Source: Mesorhizobium qingshengii (lineage in GTDB: Bacteria; Pseudomonadota; Alphaproteobacteria; Rhizobiales; Rhizobiaceae). Taken from it: a stretch of DNA of 64,000 nucleotides. The DNA lies in assembly GCF_027563465.1 (NCBI RefSeq), contig NZ_JAPFQA010000005.1:248001-312000 (forward strand), written 5' to 3'. Under the pieces are notes generated by a model that saw nothing but the letters and a program-made list of their open reading frames with translations, was not told where the DNA came from and searched no databases. Positions 7,677-14,808 of this stretch are shown piece by piece. The position numbers were made by a program, and so were the translations under genes. The number at the start of each line of letters is the position of its first letter. The stretch's first letter is position 1.

Positions 7677-9188
7677 TCAGGCAAACCCCGGGAAGTAGTC
7701 GACCTTTATCCGCGAGCGGCGAACGCCCATCGCGCGAAGCTTCTGGCGCAACGCCTTGACCATCGCCTGAGGGCCGGAGATGTAGAATGTCCGCTCAAGG
7801 TAGTCGGGTATGGCCAGGCGGATCAGACGCTCGTCGATATAGCCGGGGTACTGGCCGCGCTCACCACCGCGGGCAACGGCATGAACCGTCCGGATGCCGA
7901 GTTCCCGCCTGGCGGCGCCGAGCACGTCGCGATAGGCGATATCCTGCTGGCCTTCGGTCCCATAGAGAATGACGATCGGCCGCCTTTCCTTCCGGTCAAG
8001 AAGATGTTGCAGCATGGAGCGGAACGGGGTGATGCCGATGCCTCCGGCAAGGAAGGCAATCTTGGTTTCGGGCTTGGCGGGCAACGTGAAGCTTCCGGCC
8101 AGTTGCGCGGCGTGAATCCGGTCGCCCGGCTTGAGGGTCATAAGCTCGCGCTTGAAGGCGCTGGATTGGGGATAGAACTTGACGCCAAGGCGAACCGTTT
8201 CCTCCGTGGGTGCGGAGGCGATCGTGAAGTAGCGCCTGTTGCCGCGATTGTCGGAACGGTCGAGGCCAAGTGTCCATTCAAGATACTGGCCAGCCTGGAA
8301 GGCCAGCTTCCGCTGTGACCTGAAGATGAAATCATAGCTGTCGACAGCCGAGCGCTCGATGCGTTCCAATGTCAGCACGAAGCGTCCCCTCGGGCCGGCT
8401 GCGTAGGCAAACAGATTGCCTGCCAGCAGCGCCAGCTCCGGCGTGAAATAGAACGAGCCGATATGGATGTTAGGGGCGAACAGGAAGCCGACGATGGCAG
8501 CGAAGGCGATGCGCGGCAAACGCGTCGTCGGCGCCGTCAAGGGCTCGGTCAGCATCACGAAGGCAAAGAACAGCAGCGGCGACGAAGTCAGGGTTTCCTT
8601 GAGCGCGACGCCATATTGTGAGGGCTCGGTGGTCGCCAGGATAGTCGCCAGCGCGACGGCAACGAAGGTCGCGAAGAGATCCAGCCGGCGCAGCTTCCGG
8701 ACGATGAGGATACCTCCAACCAGCACGACGGGGAGCAGCCACAAATTGCCGCCGACCCACCAGGTTGCCGGCTTGTCGAGCAGGAACGCCGACAATGCCA
8801 CGCCCAGGGCAGCCGGATTGAACAGGTGCTTTCTGCCGACGGCAAAGATGAATTTGGACGAGATCGCCCAGACGGAAGCGAATGCCACGGCACCGATGCC
8901 CGCAAGATCGGTGACGGCCACCGGGTCCAGGATAAGCGCCAGGATAAGCGCGGTGATATAGACCGACTCGCTGTTGGCCGGCACTTCGAAGATGCGGGCG
9001 AAGACCCTGTTGGCGATCCAGCATGCCGCCAGCGCCAGGGCCGTGGTGAAGGCGAGCGCCACCGGATCGTGCGGCACCAGGCCGGCAAATCCGAACACCA
9101 GGGCCGCGGCCACCAAAGCCATGAGATAATACAGGATCAGCCTGTACATGGTCAGCCGGTCGAGAAATCTGTCAATGGTCTTGATCAT
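7677..9188 (-). CDS. NqrB/RnfD-like membrane domain fused to FAD/NAD(P)H reductase
   Basis: The protein has 503 residues. The N-terminal ~260 residues are strongly hydrophobic and resemble the NqrB/RnfD fold (GRKHLFNPAALGVALSAFLL, LTEPLTAPTTRLPR). The C-terminal ~240 residues are a ferredoxin-NADP-reductase-type module with the FAD motif RRYFTIASAPTE, the pyridine-nucleotide motif AGGIGITPFRSML and the C-terminal KVDYFPGF. No 2Fe-2S motif is seen. It probably carries electrons from cytosolic NAD(P)H through FAD across the inner membrane to the FMN-binding protein encoded upstream. The ATG at 9188 overlaps the apbE stop (ATGA), so translation is likely coupled. The fusion and its gene company resemble flavinylation-based extracytosolic electron-transfer loci; the final acceptor is unknown. 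Confidence 0.88.
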   Translation of the reverse strand: MIKTIDRFLDRLTMYRLILYYLMALVAAALVFGFAGLVPHDPVALAFTTALALAACWIANRVFARIFEVPANSESVYITALILALILDPVAVTDLAGIGAVAFASVWAISSKFIFAVGRKHLFNPAALGVALSAFLLDKPATWWVGGNLWLLPVVLVGGILIVRKLRRLDLFATFVAVALATILATTEPSQYGVALKETLTSSPLLFFAFVMLTEPLTAPTTRLPRIAFAAIVGFLFAPNIHIGSFYFTPELALLAGNLFAYAAGPRGRFVLTLERIERSAVDSYDFIFRSQRKLAFQAGQYLEWTLGLDRSDNRGNRRYFTIASAPTEETVRLGVKFYPQSSAFKRELMTLKPGDRIHAAQLAGSFTLPAKPETKIAFLAGGIGITPFRSMLQHLLDRKERRPIVILYGTEGQQDIAYRDVLGAARRELGIRTVHAVARGGERGQYPGYIDERLIRLAIPDYLERTFYISGPQAMVKALRQKLRAMGVRRSRIKVDYFPGFA

Positions 9189-9925
9189 GGCGCGCAAAGT
9201 GCTCCGAAGCCGCTCGTCGGCGTGGCACGGCCATCGATATCGACGACGTAGCCTTCGAGACCTGGCGTTTGCTCGAGAAAAAAGATGCCGTCCCGTCCCA
9301 TGGCGAAGGCCGCGGTGGCGAAACGATCCGCTTCGAGGACATCCGCCCCGATCACCGTCAAGCTGACGATGTCGGCGATCGGGGTGCCAGCCCCATGCGG
9401 ATTGTAGATATGCTGGCCGCGCACATAGGTGCCGGACGTCGCGACGCCGCGCCCGCGCGGGTAAACGACCTTGATGACCTCATCGGCATTGAAGGGATTG
9501 CGGATGCCCACGCTCCAGTCCCTTCCTTCTCCGTTTTTCCCGGACGCCTGGATGTCGCCTCCGGCCTCGATGAAGAAATCGCTGACCCCGCCCTGGCGAA
9601 CGATTTCGGCCGCGTTGCGGATGGCCCAGCCCTTGACGATGCCGGACGGATCAAGGGAACCGTCAGGCTTGCGGATGTCGAAGTATCCGTCCGTCTCGTT
9701 TTTCGTCCGTTCGGCGAGCGCCATCACTTCCATCATTTCGCCGCTCCAGTCCCTGACCGGAACGTCGCCTCGGTTGATGGCGGAAATCTCGCTGTCGGTC
9801 CTGTACGTGCTGAAGCGCCGATCGATGTGCTCGAAATAATCGAAGACCTTGTCGATCAACGCCTGCGACGCGCCGCCAACATCGACGGTGACCGGCATGC
9901 CCATCAAAATCCGCGTTTCGCGCAT
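9185..9925 (-). CDS. apbE: FAD:protein FMN transferase ApbE
   Basis: The 246-residue protein has ApbE-family features: the early segment MGMPVTVDVGG, the substrate-binding stretch FFIEAGGDIQASGKN, the metal/FAD region VATSGTYVRGQHIYNP, and VIGADVLEADRFATAAFAMG. ApbE attaches FMN by a phosphoester bond to a Thr or Ser in the target motif D-x-x-S/T-G-A-T of extracytoplasmic proteins. A target with that motif (Thr256 of the FMN-binding protein) is encoded 3 bp upstream in the same operon. No signal peptide or lipobox is obvious from the ATG at 9925, which is unusual for a periplasmic ApbE and may mean a cytoplasmic or start-extended form. It is shorter than classical ApbE (~330-350 residues). 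Confidence 0.92.
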   Translation of the reverse strand: MRETRILMGMPVTVDVGGASQALIDKVFDYFEHIDRRFSTYRTDSEISAINRGDVPVRDWSGEMMEVMALAERTKNETDGYFDIRKPDGSLDPSGIVKGWAIRNAAEIVRQGGVSDFFIEAGGDIQASGKNGEGRDWSVGIRNPFNADEVIKVVYPRGRGVATSGTYVRGQHIYNPHGAGTPIADIVSLTVIGADVLEADRFATAAFAMGRDGIFFLEQTPGLEGYVVDIDGRATPTSGFGALCAP

Positions 9926-9928
9926 GAA

Positions 9929-10756
9929 TTACGACGAAGCTTTCTTCAGTGCGCCGCCGAGTGACTGGATGAAGGCCCTGCTGGTCAGCGTCGCGCCCGA
10001 AATGATATCGACACGGGCGCTTTGTGCGCTGATCGCCTCGTCGCGCAGCATCGGCAGTGCCTGCCGGTTGATGCTGACGGAGGTGCGGCGGTCAGATGGG
10101 TATTTCAGCACTTTCAGCGCCGTCAGGCGCCCCCCCTGGATGGAGGCCTGAATCTGGATGAGGCCGTAATAGGCATCGGTGACGGGACCGGTGTAGGTGC
10201 CATCGACGAAGCCATGCGCGGCCGGCTTCGTGCCGGCATTCACGGTCGCCTTCATTCCCGTGCGGATGACGCGGGCCGCTGCTTGCGCGTAATCCGGGCG
10301 CGGTTGCGGAATGGGTATGTAAACGGCCGGGGTGATGACGAAGGATGGCGTTGCAGACGCGGGAACGGCGGCGGCCGACACGGTTGCGGCCCCAGTTGGT
10401 ACTGGCGCCGGGGCGAGTGCCCGCGAAACCTGCGCCTGCTTTACGACGGGTTCCAGCTTCGGTGTGGGCGCCGCGATGGCGGCTGTTGTTTCCCTGCCAA
10501 TCGCGGGCGGAGTTTTGAGCTGAGGCTCGAGCCGGGCGCTCTGCTGGCGAATCACAGGCATGGTCGGAGCCGGCAGGGAGGGGTTGTCGGCTGGCGCCAT
10601 GGGGATGACCGGCTGCGCGGCGCCTCCCTCGGCGGCATCGGCTGGTAGCGTCGAACCCAGCATGTCGTCCGCAGGGGCCTTGCCGGCCTGTTCCCACACA
10701 TAGGCGCCAGAGGCGGCGATCACGAAAAGTGATAAGGCAATCTGCTTCATTTGCAT
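9929..10756 (-). CDS. Secreted FMN-binding (flavinylated) electron carrier
   Basis: The 275-residue protein has an N-terminal signal/anchor (IALSLFVIAASGAYVW), a long Ala/Pro/Val-rich linker (about residues 35-150) and a C-terminal FMN_bind domain (about 180-275). The flavinylation motif is DIISGATLTSRAF (D250, S253, G254, A255, T256), with Thr256 the expected covalent FMN site. The linker could let the domain reach through the periplasm from an anchored N terminus. It begins an operon with apbE and the membrane reductase. Upstream (10821-10838) is a TGACAGC-type motif shared with the nearby two-component operon. It is not NosR: no polyferredoxin or multi-TM region is present. Confidence 0.87.
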   Translation of the reverse strand: MQMKQIALSLFVIAASGAYVWEQAGKAPADDMLGSTLPADAAEGGAAQPVIPMAPADNPSLPAPTMPVIRQQSARLEPQLKTPPAIGRETTAAIAAPTPKLEPVVKQAQVSRALAPAPVPTGAATVSAAAVPASATPSFVITPAVYIPIPQPRPDYAQAAARVIRTGMKATVNAGTKPAAHGFVDGTYTGPVTDAYYGLIQIQASIQGGRLTALKVLKYPSDRRTSVSINRQALPMLRDEAISAQSARVDIISGATLTSRAFIQSLGGALKKASS

Positions 10757-10820
10757 TGCATTCCAGGTTGCACTGGCGAATCCGTTTCGGATCGCTTCAA
10801 ACGCAATATCTCACGCCAGA

Positions 10821-10838
10821 GCTGACAATTGGCTGTCA
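10821..10838 (-). promoter_or_regulatory. Candidate response-regulator operator upstream of the flavin-relay operon
   Basis: Read on the minus strand, the sequence is TGACAGC-CAAT-TGTCAGC. It matches 15 of 18 positions of the motif at 5292-5309 upstream of the PepSY/two-component operon and ends 64 nt before the FMN-binding protein start. Its second half is also an inverted repeat of the first (CTGACA/TGTCAG). Confidence 0.5.
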
Positions 10839-10979
10839 GGGGCGCGGCCACGCCATTGGCAAGGGTGCTGGTCCCGGCGGCGGCTTCACGGCGGCCCGCC
10901 AAGATCATCGCATCGACCGTTTCCCAAGTTCGTAGGGTCTGGTCCGGGGAGCCCGCTCCGGCTTCTACTGTTCGTCAGG

Positions 10980-10993
10980 TTGCGAAAGCGCAA
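10980..10993. promoter_or_regulatory. NnrR-type dyad TTGCGAAAGCGCAA
   Basis: A perfect TTGCG-N4-CGCAA dyad, the class found in this window only at nitrite/NO genes. It lies 23 nt before the ATG at 11017 and 56 nt before an in-frame GTG at 11050; the latter spacing suits class-II activation better. Confidence 0.7.
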
Positions 10994-11016
10994 CGAAGGC
11001 AGGACGCGCTGGGCAT

Positions 11017-11265
11017 ATGAATGCGTTTTGTGGAGGCGAAAGTTCGACCGTGAAGCAAGCCACTTCTATCAATCCCGACATGGTCGTCGACGAGATCATG
11101 AGGCGATGGCCGGCAACGGTGGCAGTGCTGTTGAGGTACAGGATGCTTTGCGTCGGCTGTCCGATCGGCACTTTCCATACCGTGGCGGAGGCATGCCGAG
11201 AACATCAGATCGACGAGCGCGACTTTCTTGTCGAATTGGAATCGGCTGTTCGAGGAGACCGGTGA
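11017..11265 (+). CDS. Small DUF1858 protein with CxxC
   Basis: The 82-residue product (from ATG 11017) contains a DUF1858 domain: NPDMVVDEIMRRWPATVAVL, then MLCVGCPIGTFHTVAEAC with cysteines 45, 48 and 60. The fold resembles the N-terminal domain of ScdA/YtfE-type di-iron repair proteins, which act in repair of Fe-S or iron centres after NO damage; any such role here is inference. A GTG at 11050 (GGAGG 13 nt upstream) would leave the domain whole and fit the dyad position better, so the start is uncertain. The NnrR-type dyad just upstream places it with the nitrite/NO genes. It converges on nnrR with 3 bp between stops. Confidence 0.8.
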   Translation: MNAFCGGESSTVKQATSINPDMVVDEIMRRWPATVAVLLRYRMLCVGCPIGTFHTVAEACREHQIDERDFLVELESAVRGDR

Positions 11266-11268
11266 CCG

Positions 11269-11970
11269 TCAGCCCTTGTCCCGGTTCTCGGCCAGGACCA
11301 CCAGGCGATGTGGGTCCTTGACCGTGACTTTCTGGCGCCCGCTGACAATGATTCCCCTCTCTTCCCACTTGCTGAGCAAACGGCTGACGGTGTGAAGTGT
11401 CGTGCCAGTCATCTCGGCAATGTCCTGCCGCGAGATCGGGAAGTCGATTTCGATGCCGCCGTCGGTCTTTCGGCCGGTCTGGTTCGCCAGTCGCAGCAGC
11501 GCATGCGCGACCCGCTGCTCCACCTGCTCCGTCGACATTTCCATCACCCGCGTCTGGGTTTCTTGCAGCCTGTTCCCAACCGTCTTGTAGGTGGTCGCCC
11601 CAAACGCCGGGAACCGTCGCGCCAGCTCCGGCCAGAGCGCGTTGGGCCAGGCCAGCACCACGCAGTCCACCGCGGCGACTGCACTGGCGGGATAGGTCGT
11701 CCGGCCAAGCGCGGCGGCCACGCCGAAAATCTCGCCTTCGCTGATGTACCTGGCGATGACCTGCTGTCCGTCCGGCGTGGTGCGGACGACGCGTATGTGT
11801 CCCGCGATCAGAACGAAAAAGGAATGGGCGTCGGTTTCCTGCTCGAAGATCGCCGTGTCCTTGGCATAGCGTGACGATCTCGCGCTTCGCAGAAGCTCGC
11901 TCTGCTCGTCGGGCGTCAGTCCCCGGAAGAGCGGCAGTCGCGATATCAGCGATCGGTCCAGCGCAGCCAA
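11269..11970 (-). CDS. nnrR: Crp/Fnr-family regulator, NnrR-like
   Basis: The 233-residue protein has an N-terminal cyclic-nucleotide-binding-like fold (FRGLTPDEQSELLRSARS, ARYISEGEIFGVAAALGR), a dimer helix, and a C-terminal winged helix (ISRQDIAEMTGTTLHTVSRL). There is no N-terminal cysteine cluster, so it is not an Fe-S oxygen sensor of the FNR type. Gene neighbours (pseudoazurin, nnrS, nirK, nirV) and sequence type point to NnrR, the NO-responsive activator of nitrite and NO reductase genes. The recognition helix has His where FNR/FnrN has Glu (HTVSR against ETVSR), which may explain the TTGCG half-sites near its likely targets. It shares the dyad at 12031-12044 with pseudoazurin, so it may regulate itself. 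Dnr-type is the alternative name. Confidence 0.8.
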   Translation of the reverse strand: MAALDRSLISRLPLFRGLTPDEQSELLRSARSSRYAKDTAIFEQETDAHSFFVLIAGHIRVVRTTPDGQQVIARYISEGEIFGVAAALGRTTYPASAVAAVDCVVLAWPNALWPELARRFPAFGATTYKTVGNRLQETQTRVMEMSTEQVEQRVAHALLRLANQTGRKTDGGIEIDFPISRQDIAEMTGTTLHTVSRLLSKWEERGIIVSGRQKVTVKDPHRLVVLAENRDKG

Positions 11971-12030
11971 GCGAATCCCCCACGGCCCTATTCCGCATCA
12001 GTCGTGCGGGAGACCCTTTCTACCCCGAGT

Positions 12031-12044
12031 TTGCGCCAGCGCAA
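12031..12044. promoter_or_regulatory. NnrR-type dyad TTGCGCCAGCGCAA
   Basis: A perfect TTGCG-N4-CGCAA dyad between the divergent nnrR (61 nt) and pseudoazurin (74 nt) start codons. It could serve either gene or both. Confidence 0.75.
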
Positions 12045-12117
12045 ATTCTGCCGGGGCATATGTGGCTAAATGGCATGGAACGGCCAATGCCGCGAAGACG
12101 AAACAAAGGACAAATCG

Positions 12118-12555
12118 ATGAAACTCTCCATCCTTGCCGCCGCAATCTCCGTCCTGGCGCTCGCCAGCGGCGCAAGCGCCGAAGAGCACGTGGTGCAAAT
12201 GCTCAACAAAGGCGAAAAAGGCGCAATGGTTTTCCAGCCGGCCTTTGTCAAGGCCGCACCCGGCGATACCGTCAAGTTCGTGCCGACCGACAAGACGCAC
12301 GACGCTGAGTCGATCAAGGGCATGCTTCCGGATGGCGCTGAGCCCTTCAAGGGAAAGCCCAGCGAGGAAATCACCGTCACACTGACGAAGGAGGGCGTCT
12401 ACGGTGTCAGATGCGCACCTCACTATGGCATGGGCATGGTCGCCCTGATCGTTGTCGGCAAGCCGGTCAACCTCGATGCAGCCAAGGCGGTCAAGCATCC
12501 AGGCAAGGCGAAGACGGTGTTCGCCGACCTGTTCAACCAGATCCCGGCCAACTGA
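12118..12555 (+). CDS. Pseudoazurin
   Basis: The precursor has 145 residues with a signal peptide cleaved after ASGASA (residue 21). Type-1 copper ligands in precursor numbering are His61 (DKTHDAE), Cys99, His102 and Met107 ([10 protein letters not shown]). Pseudoazurin is a small periplasmic blue copper protein that carries electrons to copper nitrite reductase. The ATG at 12118 follows AAAGGA; the in-frame ATG at 12070 is upstream of the signal peptide and rejected. An NnrR-type dyad lies 74 nt upstream. A hairpin ending in TTTT (12602-12642) follows the gene. Confidence 0.95.
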   Translation: MKLSILAAAISVLALASGASAEEHVVQMLNKGEKGAMVFQPAFVKAAPGDTVKFVPTDKTHDAESIKGMLPDGAEPFKGKPSEEITVTLTKEGVYGVRCAPHYGMGMVALIVVGKPVNLDAAKAVKHPGKAKTVFADLFNQIPAN

Positions 12556-12575
12556 CCGGTAATCGATACAGCCAT

Positions 12576-12599
12576 GCCTGCCGGTATCAACTGGCAGGC
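12576..12599 (+). repeat. Hairpin after pseudoazurin
   Basis: GCCTGCC (12576-12582) pairs with GGCAGGC (12593-12599) around a 10-nt loop, just before the larger terminator-like hairpin at 12602-12642. It may stabilise the mRNA 3' end. Confidence 0.4.
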
Positions 12600-12601
12600 T
12601 C

Positions 12602-12642
12602 GGGCCGGACGGACCGAGGGCGGCGGTTCATCCGGCCCTTTT
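12602..12642 (+). terminator. Terminator-like hairpin between pseudoazurin and nnrS
   Basis: GGGCCGGA pairs with TCCGGCCC, with an inner ACCG/CGGT pairing, followed by TTTT. The nnrS Shine-Dalgarno sequence begins only a few bases later, so nnrS would depend on read-through or on a promoter inside this region. Confidence 0.6.
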
Positions 12643-12660
12643 CATTTGAGGATGCAAGTC

Positions 12661-13836
12661 ATGGGAATTCCACGCCTGCGGGCCTATACTGGGCCGGCGT
12701 TTCTTTCTTACGGGTTCAGGCCCTTCTTCTTCCTGGGGTCGCTTTATGCCGGGCTGTCCATTCTGCTTTGGCTGCCGATCTACGCGGGCGAACTCGACGC
12801 CCACAGCGCATTCGTTCCCGTCGACTGGCATGTCCACGAGATGGTGTTCGGCTATCTGCCGGCGATCGTTACCGGATTCCTGCTGACCGCCATCCCGAAC
12901 TGGACCGGCCGGCTGCCTGTGCAAGGCTTGCCATTGCTGGCATTGGTTGTCCTGTGGATTGCCGGCCGCGCCGCTGTTTTCTTCTCGGCGGATATCGGCT
13001 GGGAAGCAGCCGCCCTGATCGACGGAGCGTTTCTGCTCGCGGTCACCGCGGCGGCGGCACGCGAAATTGTCGCCGGACGCAACTGGCGCAACCTCAAGGT
13101 GCTGCTCCCGCTTGCGGTTCTGGCTTGCGCCAACGGCGTGTTTCATATCGAGGCCCATATCCAAGGCACATCGGACATCAGCCGAAGGCTCGGCATGGCT
13201 GCGGCGATCATGCTCATCTCGCTCATCGGCGGGCGTATCATTCCGAGCTTCACGCGCAATTGGCTCGTCCGCGAAAATCCTGGCAGGCTTCCCGCGCCCT
13301 TCGACCGTTTTGACATGGCATCGATAGCCATCTCGGCCATGGCGCTGGGAGCATGGACGTTCGCCCCGGAAAGCATCGTCTCCGCGCTGCTGCTGGCGGC
13401 CGCCGCAATTGGCCAGGCATGGCGTTTGTCACGGTGGGCCGGCGAGCGTACCTTGCGGGATCCGCTCGTGCTGGTACTTCATCTCGCATACGCCTTTGTG
13501 CCGGTCGGCCTTGCCCTGGTCTCGGCGGCGATCTTCTTCCCAGGCGCCGTGCCGGCGGCGGCAGGACTGCACGCACTCGGAACCGGAGCGGTCGGCTCGA
13601 TGACGCTCGCCGTGATGATCCGCGCAACACTCGGGCATACCGGACGTGAGCTCAAGGCTGGAAGAGGCGCCTCGTTTGTCTTCGTAGCCATCCTTCTCGC
13701 GGGATCACTGAGAATCCTGGCCACTTTCGTTCCCTATGGCGTGATGATCGACGTTGCCGGCAGCGCGTGGGTGGCGGCATTTGCCGGCTTCCTGCTGATC
13801 TATGGAACCGCGTTGATGACGCCAAAACGACGGTGA
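12661..13836 (+). CDS. nnrS: NnrS family multi-pass membrane protein
   Basis: The 391-residue protein is almost wholly hydrophobic with about 12 predicted membrane segments. NnrS hallmarks are visible: FLSYGFRPFFFLGSLYA near the N terminus, VDWHVHEMVFGYLPAIVTGF, NWTGR, IGGRIIPSFTRNW, GAVGSMTLAVMIRATLGHTG. NnrS is a heme- and copper-containing membrane protein linked to tolerance of NO produced in denitrification. The ATG at 12661 follows GAGG 9 nt upstream; readings from 12574 run through the hairpins and are rejected. It lies 105 bp downstream of pseudoazurin and converges with nirV. Confidence 0.93.
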   Translation: MGIPRLRAYTGPAFLSYGFRPFFFLGSLYAGLSILLWLPIYAGELDAHSAFVPVDWHVHEMVFGYLPAIVTGFLLTAIPNWTGRLPVQGLPLLALVVLWIAGRAAVFFSADIGWEAAALIDGAFLLAVTAAAAREIVAGRNWRNLKVLLPLAVLACANGVFHIEAHIQGTSDISRRLGMAAAIMLISLIGGRIIPSFTRNWLVRENPGRLPAPFDRFDMASIAISAMALGAWTFAPESIVSALLLAAAAIGQAWRLSRWAGERTLRDPLVLVLHLAYAFVPVGLALVSAAIFFPGAVPAAAGLHALGTGAVGSMTLAVMIRATLGHTGRELKAGRGASFVFVAILLAGSLRILATFVPYGVMIDVAGSAWVAAFAGFLLIYGTALMTPKRR

Positions 13837-13889
13837 ACGGCGCGCCGGCGGGCGGCTCGCGACGGGTCGAAAAGACGTTGATGTGCTGT

Positions 13890-14756
13890 TCAGACGATGC
13901 CCAGCCAGCTGAAAATCCGGTTCGCCCATCCCGCATGGTCCCGGATCAATCTGAAACCCAGATTGTCGGGAGGCCTTCCGACGGCACAGCCTCCGCTTTT
14001 CCCGTCGCTGACGAAGTTCGACATGTAGGCTCTGTGACGCCCTTCAAGGACATGGACGCCGCAATTGTCCACCGAACTCGCAATACCGGTTCCATCGGCA
14101 GCCAACGTTGTGCGGACATAACAGGTCGACGTCCACTCCCAGACGTTGCCGGAGAAGTCTGAGAGGCCTCGGGAATTCACTCCGAAGGAGCCACGGCTCC
14201 TGGGCAGGGGGTCCGGTTTGATATTGAGTTCCACCTCGGCCTTGTAGCTGGTCAGCCAGCGCCTGGCGGGGTTGTTGGCGTCGTTTTCCACGCCCTCGAA
14301 TTCGCCTGCGAACCGCTCAGCCGCGGCAAACGCCCATTCCTCGTCGGATGGCAGCCGCCAGTGATCGCCGGTCGCTTCCGAATACCACCGGGCATAGGCG
14401 TTGGCGTCGAGATAGCTCACTCCGGTCACGGGAGCATCGTTCGGGATCGCGCGTGTCTCCTGTGGTGGCTGGCAGCCGCCGGACGCGACACAAGCCGCAT
14501 AGTCGCCCACGCTGACTTGAAAGGTCATGATTTCAAGGGGCTTGTCGAGTTGCCGCTCGAGGCGGGGATTGCCTTGCGGGCGTCCGTCCTTCAGGAACTC
14601 GCCGGGCATCGGGTAGGTGATAGAACCCGGAAGCAAGGTCGTCACGGCAACGGGGCGGGACTGCCGATGCCCGCCAACTGCCTGTATCGACACGCCTACC
14701 GGCACAACTGCGGCCGCCATGGCGACCGACACAAGTTTCAAGATGGAAAGCGACAT
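13890..14756 (-). CDS. nirV: NirV, formylglycine-generating-enzyme-like protein
   Basis: The 288-residue protein has a signal-like N terminus (LVSVAMAAAVVPVGVSIQAV) and an FGE-sulfatase/SUMF1 fold: VSVGDYAACVASGGCQPP, APVTGVSYLDANAYARWYS, WRLPSDEEWAFAAA, GLSDFSGNVWEWTSTC, NLGFRLIRD. Proteins of this type directly downstream of nirK are called NirV; their biochemical role is not settled. It follows nirK after 52 bp containing an 11-bp-stem hairpin (14770-14794) and is probably co-transcribed. The Cys pair used by true FGE is not clearly conserved, so formylglycine formation should not be assumed. Confidence 0.88.
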   Translation of the reverse strand: MSLSILKLVSVAMAAAVVPVGVSIQAVGGHRQSRPVAVTTLLPGSITYPMPGEFLKDGRPQGNPRLERQLDKPLEIMTFQVSVGDYAACVASGGCQPPQETRAIPNDAPVTGVSYLDANAYARWYSEATGDHWRLPSDEEWAFAAAERFAGEFEGVENDANNPARRWLTSYKAEVELNIKPDPLPRSRGSFGVNSRGLSDFSGNVWEWTSTCYVRTTLAADGTGIASSVDNCGVHVLEGRHRAYMSNFVSDGKSGGCAVGRPPDNLGFRLIRDHAGWANRIFSWLGIV

Positions 14757-14769
14757 GGCTTTTGTCCAA

Positions 14770-14794
14770 GCCCGGACAGCACCGCTGTCCGGGC
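14770..14794 (-). repeat. Intercistronic hairpin nirK-nirV
   Basis: GCCCGGACAGC and GCTGTCCGGGC form a perfect 11-bp stem with a 3-nt loop. No T-run follows on the minus strand, so it is more likely an mRNA-stabilising or processing hairpin than a full terminator. Confidence 0.65.
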
Positions 14795-14808
14795 GGTTTC
14801 CGGTATCG

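Noticed and set aside
9929..10756. Possible NosR, because of the FMN_bind domain near denitrification genes
   Set aside because: NosR has several membrane helices and a polyferredoxin C terminus; this protein has only a signal/anchor, a linker and the FMN_bind domain, and no nos genes are near.
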